Made by a program: the position numbers and the translations under genes. The notes beneath the pieces were generated by a model. It did not search any database. It saw only the letters and a program-made list of their open reading frames with translations, and was not told the DNA's origin. DNA of 9,094 bases, taken from an uncultured Pseudomonas sp. (GTDB taxonomy: Bacteria; Pseudomonadota; Gammaproteobacteria; Pseudomonadales; Pseudomonadaceae). Positions 5,817-9,094 of the stretch are shown one piece after another (within the stretch, counting starts at the first letter, position 1; each line of letters starts with the position of its first letter). Location: positions 1-9,094 of the forward strand of contig NZ_CAMPHN010000169.1 of NCBI RefSeq assembly GCF_946885885.1, given 5' to 3'.

Positions 5817-7705
5817 AACGGTAGATTTTGCAGCTGCCCCGGGTAGCGGAAACGCAGGAATTTCTGCGCATTGCTCAGCACCTGGAAGGCCGACTTGAGG
5901 TTATGCCGTTCGCTGGCGGAGACCTTTTCCGGTTCGATGTAGTTGTCCGGCTCGCGGCCTTCCTGCAGGTCCAGGGCCTGATGGCGGATGCGCACGATGG
6001 AGAGGAACTCCAGGGCGTAGCGCAGCTGGGTGATGGCTTCCTCGGTGAGCAGCTTGGTGGCGGCGATGGCGTCCAGGCGCTCCAGCGAGTTCTGCGCCTT
6101 GGACCCGACCGCCAGGGCATGCACCCTGATCAGATCGGTCAACGGCGCGGTGCCGCGGCCCTTGAGGTTGATGATGTTGTTCTGCTGGCCGTCCTTCTCC
6201 ATCACGAAGGTGCGGAAGAAGCCCAGCGGCGGGGTGCGGTTGAGTGCGTTGCGCGCCAGGCTGGCGAGAAATAGCGGGCTGTTGCTGGCCTTCTGCGCCA
6301 CCAGGTCCTTGAGGTTCTCGACCAGCGCGGCCTCGCCGTAAACGCTGTCGAGGTCGAAGAAGATGCAACTGTTGAGCAGGGTTTCCGGATTGGGCCGCTC
6401 GATCCAGTCGGTGAAATAACCCCGCCAGACCCGTAGCGGCTGGCGCCATTTGGGGTTGCTGGCCATGATCCCGCCCTTGCAGTAGGTGAAACCGCAGGCC
6501 GCTAGGCCATCGCTGACGAAGGTCGCCAACTGCAGGAAATAGTCGTCGTGGACCCGCGGATCGAAGCGGTTGTCGAGCACCAGGGCATTGTCCTGGTCGG
6601 TGACGATCATCTGTTCGTCGCGCGCCATCGAGCCCAGGACCATGAAGCAGTAGGGCACCGGCGGCGGCCCCAGCTTTTCCTCGGCCAATTCCAGCAGGCG
6701 TTGGGTCAGGCTGCGGCCGATGCCGGACAGGGCGCTGCCGATCATATGGGCCGTGGCCTGCTCGTTGACCAGGCGCAGGAAGGTGGCGCGCAGGTCCGGC
6801 ACCAGGGCCTGCAACTCCGCCACCGACTGGCGATTGAAGATGCTGTTGACCAGATACAGGCTGCTCTGCGACTCGTATTTGATGATGTCCGATAGGTTGA
6901 TCACCCCGATCGGCCGCTGGCGGTGCACCACCGGCAGATGGTGGATGTTGTGCCGGAGCATGCACAGCATGGCCTCGAACACCGAGTCGTCGGCCTGGAT
7001 GGTGATCGGGTTGGGCGACATCACTTGGTCGACCGGAGTGTCCAGGGCCAGGCCCTCGGCCAGCACCCGGGTACGCAGATCGCGATCGGTGGTGATCCCG
7101 GCCATCGCCTGGCCATGGCCGGCGGCGCCTGGCGGCGCGCCGAGGATCACCAGGGAAGACACGCCGTGCTCGGTCATCACCCGCGCCGCATCCTGCACGC
7201 TGGTGCCCAGCGGCACGCTGACGGTGCGCCGGGTGACCAGCTTGCGCACCTCGATCTTCATCAGCTCGCTGGCCGTGCCCTGGGCTTTTTCCTCCACCGA
7301 CTTCAGCCGCGACAGCCCTTCGGCCTCGACGAAGTCGGCAAAGGCCTCGTAGGTTTCGCACAACTGCTCGAACAGCTGGCCGGGGATGAAATAGATCAGG
7401 CTGTCTTCGATCGCCCGCGCCGGCAGGCGGACCTTCTTGCCGCGCAGCAAGCCGAACTGGCCGAACACCTCGCCTTCGGCCAGGCGGTTGTACAGCTCGC
7501 CGTTGCGCCGGTAGATCTCCACCGCGCCGCTGCGGATGTAGTGCAGCTCCTGGATGGGCGCCCCATAGAGGAGGATGTCGCTGCCGGCCTTGAAATAGCC
7601 GACCTCGACCTGTTGGGCGATCTGGTCGAGGAGCTCGTTCGGCAGTCCATCGAAAGGGGCGAAGCGACTCAGGTGGTCACGTATTTCGATCAGCTCGACC
7701 TGCAT
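5813..7705 (-). CDS. cNMP-binding-like / tandem CBS / DUF294 nucleotidyltransferase-like protein
   Basis: A 630-residue cytoplasmic protein with four parts. Residues 10-130 form a cyclic-nucleotide-binding-like fold, with the phosphate cassette EVFGQFGLLRGKK at 79-91. Residues 150-280 hold two CBS motifs, including GITTDRDL (203-210), VMSPNPITI (228-236) and GVINLSDII (267-275), a module that usually binds adenine nucleotides. Residues 345-490 are a DUF294 nucleotidyltransferase-like domain with the GS motif (358-359) and D-x-D (D370, D372), as in GlnD- and PII-uridylyltransferase-like folds. The remainder is an alpha-helical DUF294 C-terminal domain. The chosen ATG at 7705 has AGGA (7713-7716) 7 bp upstream. 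The open frame continues to 7855, but the extra 50 residues are proline/arginine-rich with no family similarity, and the ATG at 7738 lacks a good ribosome-binding site. It is the first gene of the operon with the exonuclease. Such proteins are generally described as putative signal-transduction proteins. The ligand and nucleotidylated target are unknown. FGQ in place of FGE makes canonical cAMP binding uncertain. Confidence 0.92.
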   Translation of the reverse strand: MQVELIEIRDHLSRFAPFDGLPNELLDQIAQQVEVGYFKAGSDILLYGAPIQELHYIRSGAVEIYRRNGELYNRLAEGEVFGQFGLLRGKKVRLPARAIEDSLIYFIPGQLFEQLCETYEAFADFVEAEGLSRLKSVEEKAQGTASELMKIEVRKLVTRRTVSVPLGTSVQDAARVMTEHGVSSLVILGAPPGAAGHGQAMAGITTDRDLRTRVLAEGLALDTPVDQVMSPNPITIQADDSVFEAMLCMLRHNIHHLPVVHRQRPIGVINLSDIIKYESQSSLYLVNSIFNRQSVAELQALVPDLRATFLRLVNEQATAHMIGSALSGIGRSLTQRLLELAEEKLGPPPVPYCFMVLGSMARDEQMIVTDQDNALVLDNRFDPRVHDDYFLQLATFVSDGLAACGFTYCKGGIMASNPKWRQPLRVWRGYFTDWIERPNPETLLNSCIFFDLDSVYGEAALVENLKDLVAQKASNSPLFLASLARNALNRTPPLGFFRTFVMEKDGQQNNIINLKGRGTAPLTDLIRVHALAVGSKAQNSLERLDAIAATKLLTEEAITQLRYALEFLSIVRIRHQALDLQEGREPDNYIEPEKVSASERHNLKSAFQVLSNAQKFLRFRYPGQLQNLPL

Positions 7706-7740
7706 GCGAAAGTCCTGGCGGGCGCGTATGGCGAACATTG

Positions 7741-7751
7741 AAGCATAGGCC
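7741..7751 (-). promoter_or_regulatory. Candidate -10/regulatory motif before the DUF294 operon
   Basis: On the minus strand this reads GGCCTATGCTT. TATGCT (4 of 6 to the sigma70 -10 consensus) ends 36 bp before the start at 7705. The same 11-mer occurs on the plus strand before the divergent gene at nearly the same distance. No good -35 is visible, so this may be a -10 with an activator or a shared binding site. Confidence 0.35.
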
Positions 7752-7757
7752 CGAGAA

Positions 7758-7780
7758 AGCGGGCAGCCACCGCGCCCGCT
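7758..7780. other. Small inverted repeat upstream of the DUF294 operon
   Basis: AGCGGGC (7758-7764) and GCCCGCT (7774-7780) form a perfect 7-bp stem with a 9-base loop. It lies just upstream of the candidate -10 on the minus strand, where an operator could sit. In such GC-rich DNA, chance occurrence is quite possible. Confidence 0.25.
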
Positions 7781-7865
7781 GCGCGGCGGCGCCGGTCGTT
7801 GCCAGGCAGATGGGTGTCGGTTGCAGGCCGTTGGCCCGCCCCCGGCGCGCGGCATGCAGACCCAG

Positions 7866-7945
7866 ATACCTAGGATGGGTTAGACGCGTGGCAGGTGATG
7901 GGGTGGAACCCCGGTGCTTGGCGCGCCGTAACCCATCATAGGTAT
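7866..7945. repeat. 80-bp palindromic intergenic repeat
   Basis: Arms ATACCTAGGATGGGTTA (7866-7882) and TAACCCATCATAGGTAT (7929-7945) are inverted repeats of 17 bp with a single mismatch. An inner perfect hairpin, GGGGT-GGA-ACCCC (7900-7912), sits between CGCG-containing flanks. GATGGGTTA/TAACCCATC palindromes are a common class of dispersed repeat in Pseudomonas. It lies in the 352-bp gap between two divergent genes, upstream of both, so it could also affect their promoters. The rest of that gap is GC-rich leader sequence with no plausible gene. Confidence 0.8.
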
Positions 7946-8015
7946 TGCGCGGTGTGGTTACTCGGCCCGACCTGCCCGTTCGCCCCGTCGGTTTTCAACC
8001 GGCAGCCGATGGAGC

Positions 8016-8026
8016 GGCCTATGCTT
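8016..8026 (+). promoter_or_regulatory. Candidate -10/regulatory motif before the DUF3617 gene
   Basis: GGCCTATGCTT, with TATGCT at 8020-8025 ending 32 bp before the ATG at 8058. It is identical to the minus-strand motif at 7741-7751. A small hairpin, CGGTT-TTC-AACCG (7989-8001), lies upstream. No consensus -35 occurs at 16-18 bp spacing. Confidence 0.35.
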
Positions 8027-8057
8027 GCAGGGTCGATCATTTATCTGGAGCCCTGCC

Positions 8058-8573
8058 ATGCGCCTATCACCGTTGCACAGCTTGTTCCTCGGTTTCTGCC
8101 TGGTGCCGTTAGCCGGCAGCGCCATGGAAATCCGGCCCGGGCTGTGGGAAATCAGTTCGAGCAATATGCAGGTCGACGGCCAGGCGCTGCCGGGGATGGA
8201 GCAGATGCTCGAGCAACTGAAGAACATGCCGCCCGAGCAGCGCCAGATGATGGAGCGGATGATGGCCGAACAGGGCGTGCAACTGGGCGATAAGGGCGTG
8301 CGCGTATGCATGAGCGAGGCGCAGATCAAGGCTCAGCAGATCCCCATGCAGGACCCGAAATCAGGCTGCACCAATGAAATCACCGAGCGTAGCGCCGAGC
8401 TGTGGAAGTTTCGTTTCAGTTGCCCGAACGGCCAGGGCGAAGGCGAAACACGCTTTCTCAGCGACAAGGAATTCACCTCCCGGGTGCACGGCACCTACGG
8501 CGGCCAGAACAGCAGCATGCAAAGCCACGCGCGCTGGGTCGCCGCCGATTGCGGCAATCTGCAACCGCGCTGA
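8058..8573 (+). CDS. DUF3617 domain protein, exported
   Basis: A 171-residue protein of the DUF3617 family, which is periplasmic and functionally uncharacterised. Residues 1-22 form a Sec signal peptide: Arg2, a hydrophobic core LFLGFCLVPLAG, then a likely cut after GSA. The mature protein opens with the family hallmark EIRPGLWEIS (24-33). It continues with a methionine- and glutamine-rich helix (47-72, including MPPEQRQMMERMM), then a C-terminal beta-rich part. Four cysteines remain after cleavage (84, 104, 122, 165), in line with two disulfides. C14 is inside the signal and is preceded by Phe, so it is not a lipobox. The start has GGAG (8047-8050) 7 bp upstream. An in-frame ATG at 8025 would hide the signal peptide behind 11 extra residues and is not preferred. 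The gene is divergent from the DUF294 operon and convergent with the next gene. Confidence 0.88.
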   Translation: MRLSPLHSLFLGFCLVPLAGSAMEIRPGLWEISSSNMQVDGQALPGMEQMLEQLKNMPPEQRQMMERMMAEQGVQLGDKGVRVCMSEAQIKAQQIPMQDPKSGCTNEITERSAELWKFRFSCPNGQGEGETRFLSDKEFTSRVHGTYGGQNSSMQSHARWVAADCGNLQPR

Positions 8574-8629
8574 TGTGTGAAGGCTGTACTTGTCCTTGAG
8601 ATGGCGCAGCAGCGCCTCGCGCGAGCGTT

Positions 8630-9034
8630 TTAGTAGAACGTCAGCGCTTGGCCCTGGCGGTCGAAAGCCAGGAAATTGCCGATACTGCCGGCCTCGATCG
8701 CCCCGACCATCATCTTCAGCGGCTGCTCCGCCTCGTCGCTGCTCGGCGCTATGCCCGCGCGGCCCGCGAGCCCGGCGCTGAGCACCAGGTCCCAGGCCAC
8801 GCCGGTGCGGCCCGACTCCGCCACTAGGCCGGCGAAGTCGCTCAGCTCTTCCGGCAGCTTGTCGACGCACAGCACCGGTCGCAGCGAGCCGCCCTGTTTC
8901 TCGGCATGCCGCTGGCGCTCCTGCTCGGTGGCGTCTTCGGGCAACTCCGCGGCGACGAACACGAACAGCAAACGCTGCGGCTCCGGCTGGGCTTTGGCGG
9001 CAGCCAACAGGCTGGGGAAATCGGCGATATCCAT
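8630..9034 (-). CDS. Small conserved Pseudomonas-type protein, often labelled 'ribonucleotide reductase subunit alpha'
   Basis: A 134-residue, acidic, soluble protein with no signal or membrane segment. It opens MDIADFPSLLAAAKAQPEPQ, and then comes the strand RLLFVFVAAELPEDA (21-35). Later blocks are LRPVLCVDKLPEELSDF (51-67), WDLVLSAGLAGR (81-92) and a C-terminal KMMVGAIEAGSIGNFLAFDR (107-126). I recall near relatives in Pseudomonas carrying the name 'ribonucleotide reductase subunit alpha'. At 134 residues, with one cysteine (C56) and no radical-site or ATP-cone motifs, it cannot be a catalytic reductase subunit, so the name looks like a propagated label. The function is unknown. The start at 9034 has GGATGG upstream as a weak ribosome-binding site. 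The frame continues to an ATG at 9082, but those 16 residues do not fit the family opening. It is convergent with DUF3617, with a 56-bp gap. Confidence 0.82.
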   Translation of the reverse strand: MDIADFPSLLAAAKAQPEPQRLLFVFVAAELPEDATEQERQRHAEKQGGSLRPVLCVDKLPEELSDFAGLVAESGRTGVAWDLVLSAGLAGRAGIAPSSDEAEQPLKMMVGAIEAGSIGNFLAFDRQGQALTFY

Positions 9035-9094
9035 GGCAATCCATCCGTACGGCAAAATTCTGCGACTCGCGCACACTGCCATGTCGGTCGGGTG

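Noticed and set aside
5901..7361. 486-residue minus-strand ORF in another frame of the DUF294 gene
   Set aside because: Gly/Arg/Pro/Ala-rich frame shadow of a gene whose own frame contains CBS and nucleotidyltransferase motifs throughout.
8058..8126. Lipoprotein signal in the DUF3617 protein (LGFC)
   Set aside because: Phe immediately before the cysteine is not accepted in a lipobox, and a standard signal-peptidase I site (GSA) follows.
8603..8631. Possible terminator between the convergent genes (GGCGC-AGCA-GCGCC, then TTTT)
   Set aside because: The stem is only 5 bp and is separated from a four-T run by 11 bp. A second stem nearer the T-run needs a bulge. Too weak to call.

Overview
The window looks like ordinary chromosome from a Pseudomonas-type gammaproteobacterium. 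It is GC-rich, with strong G/C third-position preference. The gene families are ones commonly seen in Pseudomonas: a TAXI-type TRAP permease with DUF1850, a BCCT carrier, a cNMP/CBS/DUF294 protein with a DnaQ-like exonuclease, DUF3617, and a small protein usually labelled 'ribonucleotide reductase subunit alpha'. The intergenic gaps carry Pseudomonas-style palindromic repeats. I see no mobile element, CRISPR array, phage gene, rRNA or tRNA. The species assignment is inference.

Layout: (1) 1-2044, plus strand: the 3' part of a fused TRAP-transporter permease, translationally coupled to a small DUF1850 protein and followed by a rho-independent terminator. (2) 2240-2743, plus: a stand-alone GNAT acetyltransferase. 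(3) 2744-3188: a 445-bp gap with no recognisable gene. (4) 3189-4826, plus: a Na+-coupled betaine-type BCCT transporter with a short C-terminus. It is followed by a GC-rich hairpin, a strong terminator and an 83-bp multi-arm palindromic repeat. (5) 5097-7705, minus: a two-gene operon with a 4-bp ATGA overlap. The first gene is a 630-residue cNMP-like/CBS/nucleotidyltransferase (DUF294) protein and the second a DEDDh-type 3'-5' exonuclease. (6) 7706-8057: a divergent intergenic region holding a second, 80-bp palindromic repeat and an 11-bp motif (GGCCTATGCTT) placed as a mirror image 33-36 bp before each flanking start. (7) 8058-8573, plus: an exported DUF3617 protein. (8) 8630-9034, minus: a small cytoplasmic protein of unknown function.

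How the genes work together: both transporters (TRAP and BCCT) are secondary carriers predicted to import small organic solutes using ion gradients. The DUF294 protein and exonuclease form a conserved, poorly understood pair that combines two ligand-sensing modules with a nucleotidyltransferase fold and a nuclease. That pair is the most interesting content here, although the pairing itself is not new. I found no clear evidence of a wholly undescribed system. The more unusual details are altered residues in two otherwise canonical motifs (FGQ in the cNMP cassette, Glu in Exo II), two related palindromic repeats, and the mirrored 11-mer.
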